Shown: in pieces, positions 27,731 to 36,511 of the stretch
Layout: every line of letters begins with the position of its first letter
How positions within the stretch are numbered: the first letter of the stretch is position 1
Origin: an uncultured Vampirovibrio sp.
GTDB lineage: Bacteria; Cyanobacteriota; Vampirovibrionia; Gastranaerophilales; Gastranaerophilaceae
Direction of reading: 5' to 3'
Assembly: GCA_910577395.1 (NCBI GenBank)
Contig: CAJTLG010000005.1
Span: forward strand, 92,112-156,111
Length of the DNA: 64,000 nt
The notes under the pieces: model-generated
The model's input: the letters and a program-made list of their open reading frames with translations, nothing else
Databases searched by the model: none
What the model was told of the DNA's origin: nothing
Translations under genes and position numbers: made by a program

Positions 27731-28650
27731 TTTCTAAGTTCCTCTTTTAAATGATTAAAATCTCTAAACCCTTGTATAGTAATAAATTCAGTCAATTCAT
27801 CAACTAATTTTTCAGCTATATTTGGTGTTGTAAAATTTTCTGTGCCGATTTGCACTGCATCTGCACCTACGGCAATAAATTCCAACATATCTTTTAAATT
27901 TGAAATTCCGCCAAGCCCTATCACGGGCAGATTTACAGTATCTTTAATTCTTTTTACCATTGAAAGTGCTACAGGTTTAATGCATTTGCCGCTTAAACCG
28001 CCTTGCACAAAGCTTTTAGATACTTTTACGCCGTTAAAATTAAGCTCTACCCCTAAACCTTTAACGGTGTTAATGGCTGAAATGCAGTCTGCACCGGCAT
28101 TTTGTACGGCAAGTGCCAGATTTTCAATGCTTGTTACGTTTGGGGTCAATTTTATTATCAAAAAGCCGTTATAGGCCTCTCTTATTTTGGAAACCAAGTC
28201 ATAAAGGCATTTTTCGTCAGTGCCGAATTCCAGACAACCTGATTTTACGTTCGGACAAGATACATTGACCTCAATGGCCTTGATATCATTGGTATTACAG
28301 ATTTTTGCAAGGTTGACATAATCGTCTACACTCTTTCCTGCGATATTTAAAACAAAATTTATCCCTTTTTCCTGTAATTTGGGCAGTTTTTTATCTATAA
28401 ATGCTTCTATACCTACGTTTTCAAGGCCTATACGATTTATCATGCCTCCATGGCATTCAAATATTCTTCTGCCTTCGTTTCCGGGGCGAGGCTCCAGTGT
28501 AATTCCTTTTGTGACAATGGCCCCGAGGTTTTTAACTTCTAAAAATGCGTCAAATTCATCTGTATAGCCGTATGTTCCGGAGGCTGTCATTATAGGGTTT
28601 TGCAGGCTGAATTTGCCAAAATCCACACGTAAAATATCTAATTTTCCCAT
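27727..28650 (-). CDS. pyrD: Dihydroorotate dehydrogenase, class 1B catalytic subunit
   Basis: The 307-residue FMN barrel oxidises dihydroorotate. The active-site base is a cysteine in EVNVSCPNVKSG, as in class 1 enzymes (class 2 uses Ser). GGISNLKDMLEFIAVGADAVQIGT closes the FMN phosphate site. The adjacent pyrK marks it as the NAD-linked 1B type. It overlaps pyrK by 13 bases and pyrE by 4. Confidence 0.96.
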   Translation of the reverse strand: MGKLDILRVDFGKFSLQNPIMTASGTYGYTDEFDAFLEVKNLGAIVTKGITLEPRPGNEGRRIFECHGGMINRIGLENVGIEAFIDKKLPKLQEKGINFVLNIAGKSVDDYVNLAKICNTNDIKAIEVNVSCPNVKSGCLEFGTDEKCLYDLVSKIREAYNGFLIIKLTPNVTSIENLALAVQNAGADCISAINTVKGLGVELNFNGVKVSKSFVQGGLSGKCIKPVALSMVKRIKDTVNLPVIGLGGISNLKDMLEFIAVGADAVQIGTENFTTPNIAEKLVDELTEFITIQGFRDFNHLKEELRK

Positions 28651-29375
28651 ATCACCTCCGTGCCTTGAAAAATCGGACCGTCAGCACATACAGAGGCATT
28701 TTTTACCCCATTTTCATCCTTTAATTTAATTACACATCCACGGCATACCCCAATGCCGCATGCCATAACCTTTTCCATTGCAATTTCTGCCTTTAAACCA
28801 TTTTTTTTGGCAATATCGCAAACCAGTTGTAATACTATTTTTGGCCCGCATGAATAAAGAATTTGGGGTTTAAATTTATTAATTAAATCCTGAATGCTAT
28901 CTATGACGCTGCCGCCTATAACCGTGCTGTCAGAGCCTTCTATAACCTCTTTTTCATTTTTAAAGCCTGTGATTAAGAAATTTTCGACAGAATTTTCATT
29001 TAAGACCTTTTTTAAATAAAGCATTGGTGCAATCCCAATGCCTGCGCCGATAAGCAATGCTTTTTCATCTTTTTTAGGCAGTGTAAAACTGTTTCCAAGC
29101 GGTGCCAGATAATCAATATCATCCCCGGTTTTAAGGTTTTTTAAATAATTTGTGCCTTCCCCTTTTAGTTTGAAGAGTACAGTAATAGCGCTACCTTTAG
29201 GGCTTTTGACAAACCCTGCAATGCTAAAAGGTCGGCGGAGGGTTTTACCCGGGATTAAAATTGATACAAACTGTCCCGGTAAAATGTTTTCAAGCGGGGT
29301 GGAAAACTGTAGTTTAACTGTGTCTTTTGCAATTTCTTCTATATTTAAAATTTGTCCTTTTAAATTTTTTTTCAT
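28638..29375 (-). CDS. pyrK: Dihydroorotate dehydrogenase electron transfer subunit
   Basis: FAD/[2Fe-2S] partner that passes electrons from PyrD to NAD (245 residues). FAD site RRPFSIAG, NAD-binding LIGAGIGIAPMLYL, and the cluster cysteines in ACGIGVCRGC plus SVCADGP (four Cys). It is the first gene of the operon, with AGGAAG 5 bases before the ATG, and is preceded by a structured leader. Confidence 0.96.
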   Translation of the reverse strand: MKKNLKGQILNIEEIAKDTVKLQFSTPLENILPGQFVSILIPGKTLRRPFSIAGFVKSPKGSAITVLFKLKGEGTNYLKNLKTGDDIDYLAPLGNSFTLPKKDEKALLIGAGIGIAPMLYLKKVLNENSVENFLITGFKNEKEVIEGSDSTVIGGSVIDSIQDLINKFKPQILYSCGPKIVLQLVCDIAKKNGLKAEIAMEKVMACGIGVCRGCVIKLKDENGVKNASVCADGPIFQGTEVIWEN

Positions 29376-29407
29376 AACTTCCTTTTGATTTGATACCGGG
29401 CGGTTTT

Positions 29408-29500
29408 TAGGTAAATTTACCTATATAAAAAAAGAAAGGCAAAAACGCCTTTCTTTTTAATAGTTGTATGAAAATCTTTCTAAAAATTTCCTTTTCATAC
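29408..29500 (-). promoter_or_regulatory. Structured leader and probable attenuator of the pyr operon
   Basis: Three elements lie between the likely promoter and pyrK, read on the minus strand. They are a stem GTATGAAAA / TTTTCATAC (29466-29500), a strong intrinsic terminator AAAGAAAGGC / GCCTTTCTTT with a T-run (29426-29458), and a perfect 16-bp palindrome TAGGTAAATTTACCTA (29408-29423). No upstream minus gene needs this terminator, so it is best read as an attenuator inside the 5' leader. The PyrR anti-antiterminator consensus is not evident, so the sensor is open. Confidence 0.6.
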
Positions 29501-29518
29501 CTAAATTGTACTTTAAAA

Positions 29519-29546
29519 ATAATATTTATTTTGCTTGTGTAAACAA
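29519..29546 (-). promoter_or_regulatory. Candidate pyr operon promoter
   Basis: TTGTTT, a 16-base spacer and TATTAT on the minus strand; start of transcription near 29512, giving a leader of about 137 bases that contains the attenuator hairpins. Confidence 0.5.
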
Positions 29547-29625
29547 ATGTAACAATAATGTTTAGAATGCTAATGTTTTTACTAAATCTGCCGATATAAA
29601 TTACATAAGGACAATGGAGAAGACA

Positions 29626-30126
29626 ATGAGCATCAATGGTTTAACAATTAATAAATATAACGGCATTGATATTGACAGAGTTCAAAAGGTTACATCTGAC
29701 ATCCTTTCTACTCTTGAAAATAAAACCGTAGATGTTTCAAAAGCAGATTTAACCAGATTTACCAGAGCAACCCAAGGTGTAGACCTTTATTCAAATAAGG
29801 TTGATTTGGGTGTTCAAAGGCAAATTTCTATGACTAATGCCGGTTTAATGGATGCTACTTCTGCATTATCTTCAGTTCAGGCTCTTAATGCACAAGCCGC
29901 AGCACAACTTTACAGCCCCGCAACAGTTCAAAAAAATGTTGAAGGAAAGCTTCATGTTAATGCTGATGTGCAAATGGAAAAAGTTGCTGAAATTGCTGAT
30001 GTTAAGGCTTCTTTAAATGTATTTGAAACAAATAAAGATAAAAAAGGCTCAAATCCTTTTTCTTTTAAACAATCACAAGGTGAAAATAAAGAAGATGAGA
30101 AAAAACCTTTAAATCTTGTAGCATAA
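29626..30126 (+). CDS. Hypothetical small Ser/Ala/Lys-rich protein
   Basis: I do not recognise this 166-residue protein. It has no signal peptide or membrane segment. The middle is helical (SMTNAGLMDATSALSSVQALNAQAAAQLY, shortened here), and the C-terminus is highly charged and probably disordered. The ATG at 29626 has GGAG 6 bases upstream; an ATG at 29614 in the same frame has a poorly spaced site. It is divergent from the pyr operon and ends at a strong terminator, so it is a separate transcript. An alanine-rich helix with a flexible tail would suit a structural or secreted-substrate role, but that is a guess. Confidence 0.6.
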   Translation: MSINGLTINKYNGIDIDRVQKVTSDILSTLENKTVDVSKADLTRFTRATQGVDLYSNKVDLGVQRQISMTNAGLMDATSALSSVQALNAQAAAQLYSPATVQKNVEGKLHVNADVQMEKVAEIADVKASLNVFETNKDKKGSNPFSFKQSQGENKEDEKKPLNLVA

Positions 30127-30203
30127 TTTTTCTACTCCCTTTCCCTATTTCTAATCCTTAATCCGATTATCTCCTCTTTAATTCTTTAAAACATCTTTAA
30201 ATC

Positions 30204-30229
30204 AACCGCTTTTAAAGGCGGTTTTTTTA
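30204..30229 (+). terminator. Intrinsic terminator after the 29626 gene
   Basis: AACCGC / GCGGTT stem with a TTTTAAAG loop followed by seven T residues. Confidence 0.85.
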
Positions 30230-30309
30230 TTTGCCGAAGTGGGTTAATTGCTTTTAGTTGCGTTTATGTGATAAAATTGGTTACCATTATTTTTATAGGT
30301 AAGCGTTAT

Positions 30310-31065
30310 ATGACAATTGAAAAACCGAAAAATCCAAAAGACAGAATTATTCTTGCTTTGGATGTGGATGATTTGGATGAAGCAAAACAACTGGTAAGGG
30401 AATTAAAAGACTATGTCGGCTTTTTTAAGGTAGGTTTGCAGCTTTCAACATCTGTTGGTTTGGATGTTGTTAAAATGATACAGGATGAGGGCGGGAAAGT
30501 CTTTTTTGACGGCAAATTTCATGATATCCCAAACACCGTTGCAAGGGCTTGTGCTAATCTTGTTAAAAAGAATGTAAGTTTTTTTGACGTACATATTAAA
30601 GGCGGCTCTAAAATGCTTTCAACAACGGTAAAACTTGCCAATGAAACCGCTAAAAAATATAGTAAAGAGGCACCTGTAATTCTTGGTGTGACACTTTTAT
30701 CAAGTTTTGGGCAAAGAACTTTAACCCAGGAACTTAACGTAAATATGAACATAGATGATTATGTGGCCAGTCTTGCAAAAATGGCGATAGATGCAGGGTT
30801 AAACGGGGTTGTTGCATCGGCATCAGAGGCTAATATAATCAGGAAAAATTGTCCTGAAGATTTTATAATAGTTTGTCCTGCAATAAGACCCACCTGGAGT
30901 GTTGTTAATGACCAGGTAAGGGTTGTAACACCCACAGACGCTGTACTTTCAGGAGTAGATTATATGGTTGTGGGGCGTCCTGTTATTTGCGCTGAAAATC
31001 GTATTGAGGCTATTAATCTTATAATTGATGAAATTGAAAATGCACTGGCTTTGAAGGCTGTATAG
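30310..31065 (+). CDS. Second orotidine-5'-phosphate decarboxylase-like protein
   Basis: The 251-residue paralogue of the operon pyrF is alignable over its whole length. The catalytic lysine (FKVGLQL) and the Asp-x-Lys-x-x-Asp set (FDGKFHDIPNT) are kept, as are CPAIRP and VVGRPVI at the phosphate end. So it may be active on OMP, or on a related sugar-phosphate acid. The start at 30310 matches the family N-terminus; the frame opens at 30268. It leads a plus-strand run with ald, proB, proA and nadA, not pyrimidine genes, which makes its role uncertain. Confidence 0.85.
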   Translation: MTIEKPKNPKDRIILALDVDDLDEAKQLVRELKDYVGFFKVGLQLSTSVGLDVVKMIQDEGGKVFFDGKFHDIPNTVARACANLVKKNVSFFDVHIKGGSKMLSTTVKLANETAKKYSKEAPVILGVTLLSSFGQRTLTQELNVNMNIDDYVASLAKMAIDAGLNGVVASASEANIIRKNCPEDFIIVCPAIRPTWSVVNDQVRVVTPTDAVLSGVDYMVVGRPVICAENRIEAINLIIDEIENALALKAV

Positions 31066-31085
31066 AATTTTAAGGAAATTTTTTA

Positions 31086-32228
31086 ATGAAAATGAATACA
31101 ATTTTTGGTGTACCAAAAGAATTAAAAACTGATGAAACACGTGTGGCACTGACACCGGATTGTATTTCCATGCTTGTAAAAGACGGGTATGAAGTGCTTG
31201 TTGAAAGCAGTGCAGGCGCTCTTGCCGGTTTTTCGGATGAACAGTATGCTGAAAGCGGTGCAAAGATTGTAAATACCAAGGAGGAACTTTGGGAAAAAGC
31301 TACGGTTGTTGTAAAAGTTAAAGAACCGCAAAAGTGTGAATACGGTTTATTTAGAGAGGACCAGGTTATTTTTTCATATATGCATCTTGCAGTTGAAGAG
31401 GAGCTTACATGTGAGCTTTTGAAGAAAAAAGTGTGCGCCATAGCCTCAGAATCTGTTGAAGGGCCAAATAAAGAACTGCCTCTTTTAAGGCCTATGAGTG
31501 AAGTAGCAGGCAGGTTGAGTATTCAATTGGGTGCTAATTATCTTGAAACAATAAACGGCGGTTCAGGGGTACTGCTTGGCGGGGTGCCGGGTGTGCAGCC
31601 CGGGAAAGTTGTAATCCTTGGGGCAGGTGTTGTGGGGGCAAATGCTGCAAAGGTGGCTCTTGGTATGGGTGCGGATGTTTCGGTGCTTGATATAAATTCT
31701 AAACGCCTTGCAGAGCTTGATTTATTCTTTAACGGAAGCTTAAAAACCCATTATTGTAACCCGTATACAATAAAAGAGGAATGTAAAAAAGCCGATATTC
31801 TTGTAGGGGCAGTGCTTTTGCCCGGGAGGAAGGCACCGAAACTCGTAACATCAGATGTTGTAAAAGAGATGAAAAAAGGTTCTTTTATTATAGATGTGGC
31901 GGTTGACCAGGGCGGAAACATTGAAACCATGGATAGAATAACCACATTGAAAAACCCTGTTTTTGAAAAATACGGTATATTGCATTGTGCCGTGCCGAAT
32001 TTACCCTCTCTAACACCAAGGACTTCATCCTTTGCGTATTCTTATGCTATACTGCCTTATGTTCAAAAAATAGGACAGCACGGTGTGTTTGCGGCGTTAA
32101 AAGAATGTGAAAGCTTAAGAAGCGGAGTTAACACCTTTAGGGGTGAAGTGACATCTGAAAGTCTTGCTGAAACATTTGATTTACCACATACAGAAATTTC
32201 CCTGCTTATAGGATTTAAGGTAGTGTAA
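31086..32228 (+). CDS. ald: Alanine dehydrogenase
   Basis: NAD-dependent interconversion of alanine and pyruvate plus ammonia. The 380-residue protein shows GVPKELKTDETRVALTP at the N-terminus, SYMHLAVEE (substrate His), SEVAGRLSIQ, the Rossmann loop VILGAGVVGANAAKVA, and CAVPNLPSLTPRTSSFAYS. Length and motifs match the alanine dehydrogenase branch rather than transhydrogenase alpha. The proB start follows by 1 base, so the genes are coupled; together they handle amino-acid nitrogen. Confidence 0.95.
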   Translation: MKMNTIFGVPKELKTDETRVALTPDCISMLVKDGYEVLVESSAGALAGFSDEQYAESGAKIVNTKEELWEKATVVVKVKEPQKCEYGLFREDQVIFSYMHLAVEEELTCELLKKKVCAIASESVEGPNKELPLLRPMSEVAGRLSIQLGANYLETINGGSGVLLGGVPGVQPGKVVILGAGVVGANAAKVALGMGADVSVLDINSKRLAELDLFFNGSLKTHYCNPYTIKEECKKADILVGAVLLPGRKAPKLVTSDVVKEMKKGSFIIDVAVDQGGNIETMDRITTLKNPVFEKYGILHCAVPNLPSLTPRTSSFAYSYAILPYVQKIGQHGVFAALKECESLRSGVNTFRGEVTSESLAETFDLPHTEISLLIGFKVV

Positions 32229-32229
32229 A

Positions 32230-33348
32230 ATGAATAGCGAAAATATTAAAAGGGCAGTTTTTAAATTCGGGACAAATATTCTAAGAAATGATGATGGGGA
32301 AATATCCTTATCCCGTTTATATTCTTTTGTTGAAGATATATCAAGACTGCATAAAGCAGGGAAAGAAGTAATAATAGTATCTTCAGGTTCTGTAGCCTTA
32401 GGGATGAAGAAACTTTGCCCTGTTAAAACCGCGTCAAATACCACGGTGGATAAACAGGCCGCGGCCTCTGTGGGGCAGCCTTTTTTAATGAAAATATGGC
32501 AGGAAGGTTTTGAAAAATACGGTATAGTGGTTTCCCAGGTGCTTTTAACAGAGGATGATTTTTCGAACAGGAAAAGGTATTTAAACCTTAGAAATACCCT
32601 TAATCGTCTTTTAGAATGCGGGATTATACCGATTATTAACCAAAATGATACAGTTTCAACAAGTGAAATTGCAAATGTTTGTTTTTCTGATAATGATAAA
32701 CTTTCAGCCCTTGTTGCAAGCAAACTGGATGCGGATTTACTGGTTATGGTATCTGATATTGACGGGCTTTATGATAAAAACCCGAAAGAATTTGATGATG
32801 CAAAATTAATCCCTGTGGTTGAAAAAGTGACGTCTAAAATTGAAAAACTTGCATCAGGTGCCTCTTTAGGGGGCAGGGGCGGTATGATAACAAAGCTTGG
32901 TGCAGCAAAGGTGGTTGCAAATTCCGGTGCTATGGCGATGATTGTAAACGGCAAAAGACCGGGTATTATTAAAAAAATCTTTGATAATGAAGATGCAGGC
33001 ACTGTGTTTTTATCCACAAATAAATTATCCTCTAAACACAGGTGGATAGCCTATGCAACAAATTTGAGAGGGGCTGTAATTGTGAATGAGGGGGCAAAAA
33101 AGGCACTAATTGAAAAACAGACAAGCCTGCTTCCTATTGGAATCCTTAAGGTTGAGGGGATTTTTGAAAACGGGGAAGTAATAAGCATTAAGGATGAAAC
33201 CGGCATGGAATTTGCAAGAGGAGTTTCAAATTATACATCTTGTGAATGTGAAAAGCTTTTAGGGGTGCACAGTGAAAAAATCCGCGATATTATAGGATAC
33301 AAACAAAGTGATGATATTATAAGCAAGGATAATCTGGTTTTACTGTAA
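32230..33348 (+). CDS. proB: Glutamate 5-kinase
   Basis: First step of proline synthesis: phosphorylates glutamate. The 372-residue enzyme has the amino-acid kinase domain (KFGTNIL, VIIVSSGSVALGMK, IPIINQNDTVS, SDIDGLYDKNP, GRGGMITKLGAAKVVANSG) and a C-terminal PUA domain (about 285-360). It is directly followed by proA with 12 bases between. Confidence 0.96.
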   Translation: MNSENIKRAVFKFGTNILRNDDGEISLSRLYSFVEDISRLHKAGKEVIIVSSGSVALGMKKLCPVKTASNTTVDKQAAASVGQPFLMKIWQEGFEKYGIVVSQVLLTEDDFSNRKRYLNLRNTLNRLLECGIIPIINQNDTVSTSEIANVCFSDNDKLSALVASKLDADLLVMVSDIDGLYDKNPKEFDDAKLIPVVEKVTSKIEKLASGASLGGRGGMITKLGAAKVVANSGAMAMIVNGKRPGIIKKIFDNEDAGTVFLSTNKLSSKHRWIAYATNLRGAVIVNEGAKKALIEKQTSLLPIGILKVEGIFENGEVISIKDETGMEFARGVSNYTSCECEKLLGVHSEKIRDIIGYKQSDDIISKDNLVLL

Positions 33349-33360
33349 AAGGAATTATAG

Positions 33361-34611
33361 ATGAATATAAAAGATATTGTTATAGAGGCAAATAAAGCAA
33401 AAATAAAGCTTATGGGGCTTAATGGTGATATTAAAAATAAGGCTCTTGAGGCGGTAGCTAAAAATATTGAAAAAAATGCGGATAAAATATATGATGCAAA
33501 CAAAAAAGATTTAGAGATTGCGCGGGGTATGGTTGATAACGGCACCCTCAGCAGGGCAACTTATGGCAGACTAAAACTTGATAATAATAAAATGCGTGAT
33601 ATGATACAGGGTATTTATGATGTTATAAGCCTTGAAGACCCTGCAAATAAAGTGCTTTGGACACGTGAGCTTGATAAAGGCCTTATTTTAAAGAAAGTGA
33701 CCTGTCCTATCGGGGTTTTAGGGATAATTTTTGAAGCAAGGCCTGATGTTATTGCGCAGATATCTTCTCTTGCAATAAAATCAGGTAATGCCGTTATTTT
33801 AAAGGGTGGAAAAGAGGCAAACAACACCAATGCCGCTATTTTTGAAATAATAACAGAGGCACTTGATACGGTGGAAGGGTTTCCGAAAAATGCCGTAAAC
33901 CTTGTATATTCCCATGATGATATACGTGAAATGCTTGATATGGAAGGGTTTATAGACCTTATTATTCCAAGAGGGTCAAATAAACTTGTAAAATTTATTC
34001 AAGAAAACACTAAAATCCCTGTGCTTGGGCATGCTTCAGGTATTTGTCATATTTTTGTTGATGAAAGTGCTGATTTTGATATGGTATCAAAAATCTGCAT
34101 AGATGCTAAAACACAGTATCCTACAGCCTGTAATGCGGTTGAAACAATCCTTGTACATAAAAACTTTCCGTATTTTGAAAAATTGCAGGAAGTGCTTAAA
34201 GGGGCCGATATTCAGGTAATTGAAAACCCCGAAAAATTTGACACGGAATATTCCGATACCATATTGACGCTTAAAAAAGTTGCAAATCTGGAAGGGGCTA
34301 TAGAGCATATAAACACTTACGGTTCACATCATACAGATTCTATAATTACCCAAAATGATGATAATGCCAAAATTTTTATGGATAATGTTGATTCTGCGGG
34401 TGTATTTCATAATGTTTCTACAAGATTTTCAGACGGATTTAGGTATGGTTTTGGGGCAGAGGTCGGAATATCCACAAATAAAACCCACGCGAGGGGGCCT
34501 GTAGGATTAGAAGGGCTTTGCATTTACAAATATAAATTAACAGGCACAGGGCAGATTGTGGATGATTATGCAAAGGGTATAAAAACTTTTAAGCATAAAG
34601 ATATTATTTAA
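33361..34611 (+). CDS. proA: Glutamate-5-semialdehyde dehydrogenase
   Basis: Reduces glutamyl phosphate to glutamate semialdehyde with NADPH (416 residues). Family motifs include IGVLGIIFEARPDV, GNAVILKGGKEANNTN, LIIPRGSNKLV, the active-site cysteine in TQYPTACNAVETILV, and GFGAEVGISTNK. With proB it completes the route to the spontaneous cyclisation step; proC is not in the window. Confidence 0.97.
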   Translation: MNIKDIVIEANKAKIKLMGLNGDIKNKALEAVAKNIEKNADKIYDANKKDLEIARGMVDNGTLSRATYGRLKLDNNKMRDMIQGIYDVISLEDPANKVLWTRELDKGLILKKVTCPIGVLGIIFEARPDVIAQISSLAIKSGNAVILKGGKEANNTNAAIFEIITEALDTVEGFPKNAVNLVYSHDDIREMLDMEGFIDLIIPRGSNKLVKFIQENTKIPVLGHASGICHIFVDESADFDMVSKICIDAKTQYPTACNAVETILVHKNFPYFEKLQEVLKGADIQVIENPEKFDTEYSDTILTLKKVANLEGAIEHINTYGSHHTDSIITQNDDNAKIFMDNVDSAGVFHNVSTRFSDGFRYGFGAEVGISTNKTHARGPVGLEGLCIYKYKLTGTGQIVDDYAKGIKTFKHKDII

Positions 34612-34664
34612 TTTTTTTGTTTTATAATATTGAAAACGGAAACATATAAAGAAGTAAAAAAGTT

Positions 34665-35576
34665 TTGACAGATTTTGAACTTGTTGAAAAAATAAATAAG
34701 TTAAAAAAAGAAAAAAACGCTATAATTCTTGCACACTGTTATCAAAATCCTGAAATTGATGAAGTGGCTGATTATGTAGGGGATTCGCTTGGCCTTAGCC
34801 GTCTTGCAAGCAAAACTGATGCTGAAATTATAGTGTTTGCAGGGGTTTATTTTATGGCAGAAACTGCAAAAATTTTATCCCCAAATAAAAAAGTGTTGCT
34901 TCCAAACAGAAATTCAGGCTGTAATATGGCCGATATGATAAACCTGAAACAGGTTAGAGAATTTAAAGAAAAAAACCCGGGTGTGCCGCTTGTATGCTAT
35001 GTTAATTCAAGTGCAGAAGTGAAAGCTGAATGTGATATTTGCTGTACCAGTGCAAATGCCGTGGATATTGTAAAATCTTTAGGGGAAAAGAAGGTTTTAT
35101 TTGCGCCGGATTGCTATCTTGGCAGTTTTGTTGCAAAAAGCCTGCCTGATATTGAAATTATCAGCTATCCCGGGTTTTGCCCGACACACCTTCGGATAAT
35201 CCCTGATGAGATTGTAAAAATGAAGATTATGTATAAGGATGCTAAAATTCTTGTACATCCTGAATGTCATCAAGAGGTTGTAAAGCTTGCTGATTTTACA
35301 GGGTCAACAACACAGATTATGCAGTATTGTGCTAATTCTAATGCTAAAAGCTTTATTATTGCAACAGAAAAAGGGGTTGTGGATAGATTAAGAAGGGATT
35401 TTCCCGATAAAGAATTTATTTTAGCCTCAGATAAGCTTGTATGCCATAACATGAAATGGAATACTCTTGAAGACATTTATAATTCTCTTTTATACGGGCA
35501 GTATGAAGTGGATGTTGAAGAGAAAATCAGATTAAAAGCTTTAAAATCTATCCAAAGGATGATTGAGGCTAAATAA
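34665..35576 (+). CDS. nadA: Quinolinate synthase
   Basis: [4Fe-4S] enzyme that condenses iminoaspartate with dihydroxyacetone phosphate for NAD synthesis. The 303-residue protein has ILAHCYQNPEIDEVADYVGDS, the three cluster cysteines (in NSGCNMAD, in the GFCPTH region and in KLVCHNMKW), VHPECHQEV and DFTGSTTQI. It starts with TTG, chosen because the next downstream starts would cut conserved sequence. The 3' end overlaps a lectin-like gene fragment on the other strand by 8 bases. nadB and nadC are not nearby. Confidence 0.95.
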   Translation: MTDFELVEKINKLKKEKNAIILAHCYQNPEIDEVADYVGDSLGLSRLASKTDAEIIVFAGVYFMAETAKILSPNKKVLLPNRNSGCNMADMINLKQVREFKEKNPGVPLVCYVNSSAEVKAECDICCTSANAVDIVKSLGEKKVLFAPDCYLGSFVAKSLPDIEIISYPGFCPTHLRIIPDEIVKMKIMYKDAKILVHPECHQEVVKLADFTGSTTQIMQYCANSNAKSFIIATEKGVVDRLRRDFPDKEFILASDKLVCHNMKWNTLEDIYNSLLYGQYEVDVEEKIRLKALKSIQRMIEAK

Positions 35577-35787
35577 CCGGATTAGCTTTGTTAGACTCAA
35601 ATCCAAAGACACAGCGCACTCCAAAGGCAAGAGTGCCAGGGTATGAGTTAACGCCATATGTGCCGTGCTCTATGTAAGCATCCCAGTAATTGCTGCCTGT
35701 GGGCGTAGCAGACCATATAAAGAGCGGGTAGCAGTTGTCAGCATTTTGCGCTGTGCAGATTTTAAGGCAATTATTTAGTCTTACAGT
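35569..35787 (-). pseudogene. Orphan C-terminal fragment of a lectin-like variable protein (copy A)
   Basis: A 72-codon open frame lacks a start codon: an in-frame stop lies at 35788-35790. The product contains TAQNADNCYPLFIWSATPTG, then SNYWDAYIEHGTYGVNSYPG and TLAFGVRCVFGFESN. The final (A/S)-F-G-V-R-C-V type ending is like C-type-lectin-fold variable domains found in phage and in diversity-generating retroelement targets. Many codons end in C and GC content is well above the genome average. It aligns with the fragment at 60031. It looks like the remains of a larger gene or a donor cassette, not an expressed protein. Confidence 0.6.
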
Positions 35788-35915
35788 TTAAACCCTGTTA
35801 AAAGACGATAGTTTTAAATAAACTATTTATCATTTTTCAATGATTTACCTTGACGATTTGATTTCTTAATCTGCCGAAATCCTTAAACTGCGGCACTCTT
35901 AAGGGTTAAATAATT
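35788..35915. other. Spacer with conserved box shared with the 60 kb fragment
   Basis: No gene here. At 35865-35888 is a 24-base box (starting CTTAATCTGCCG, ending CCTTAAAC) that matches 60379-60402 at 21 of 24 positions. A further match continues to about 35912 (CACTCTT, AGGG, TTAAATA-type pieces), and GTTTAAACCC occurs at both loci. Together with fragment A the nadA-hisH gap (35577-35915) is fully described. Confidence 0.6.
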
Positions 35916-36509
35916 TTATTTAAGCCAATTTTTAAAAAACTCTATTCCCGCATTCGAGCTTTTTTCAGGGTGAAATTGCATGGCTGTAATATTTTTATAT
36001 TCTACACTTGCGCAAAAATCTATATGATAATTTGCTGTAGAGCTTATAATTTCAGGATTTTCAGGGTATACATAATAGGAATTTACAAAATAAAAATAAT
36101 CGCTGCCTAAATAAGAATTATTGTTTGTTGTTTGTATCTTGTTCCAGCCTATTTGCGGAGTTTTCCCTGTTTGGAATTTTTTAACTTCGCCTTTAAATAT
36201 TTTTAAACCTTCAACATCGGGAGCTTCTTCCGATTTTTCAAACAGCACCTGCAGTCCAAGGCATATTCCTAAGAAAACCTTGCCGTCTGCTATAATATCC
36301 TGAATAAACGGTGCAACGTCCTTAGAATTAAGCTTTTCCATGGCTTGAGCAAAATGCCCCTGCCCCGGGAAAATTATTCTGTCTGCAGATTTAATTTCAT
36401 TTCTGTCATTTGTGATTTTATAAGGTACATCAAGAAAAGCCAACATATTGCCAAGGCTTTTTACATTTCCTGCACCATAATCTATTATTGCAACATTTGG
36501 TTTTTTCAT
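35916..36509 (-). CDS. hisH: Imidazole glycerol phosphate synthase glutaminase subunit
   Basis: Supplies ammonia to HisF in histidine synthesis (197 residues). Class I amidotransferase with VAIIDYGAGNVKSLGN, IIFPGQGHF, nucleophile in FLGICLGLQVLF, and the His-Glu pair in MQFHPEKSS. hisF and other his genes are absent from the window, so it is separated from its partner. The aminotransferase gene lies 2 bases upstream in the same direction. Confidence 0.94.
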   Translation of the reverse strand: MKKPNVAIIDYGAGNVKSLGNMLAFLDVPYKITNDRNEIKSADRIIFPGQGHFAQAMEKLNSKDVAPFIQDIIADGKVFLGICLGLQVLFEKSEEAPDVEGLKIFKGEVKKFQTGKTPQIGWNKIQTTNNNSYLGSDYFYFVNSYYVYPENPEIISSTANYHIDFCASVEYKNITAMQFHPEKSSNAGIEFFKNWLK

Positions 36510-36511
36510 AA

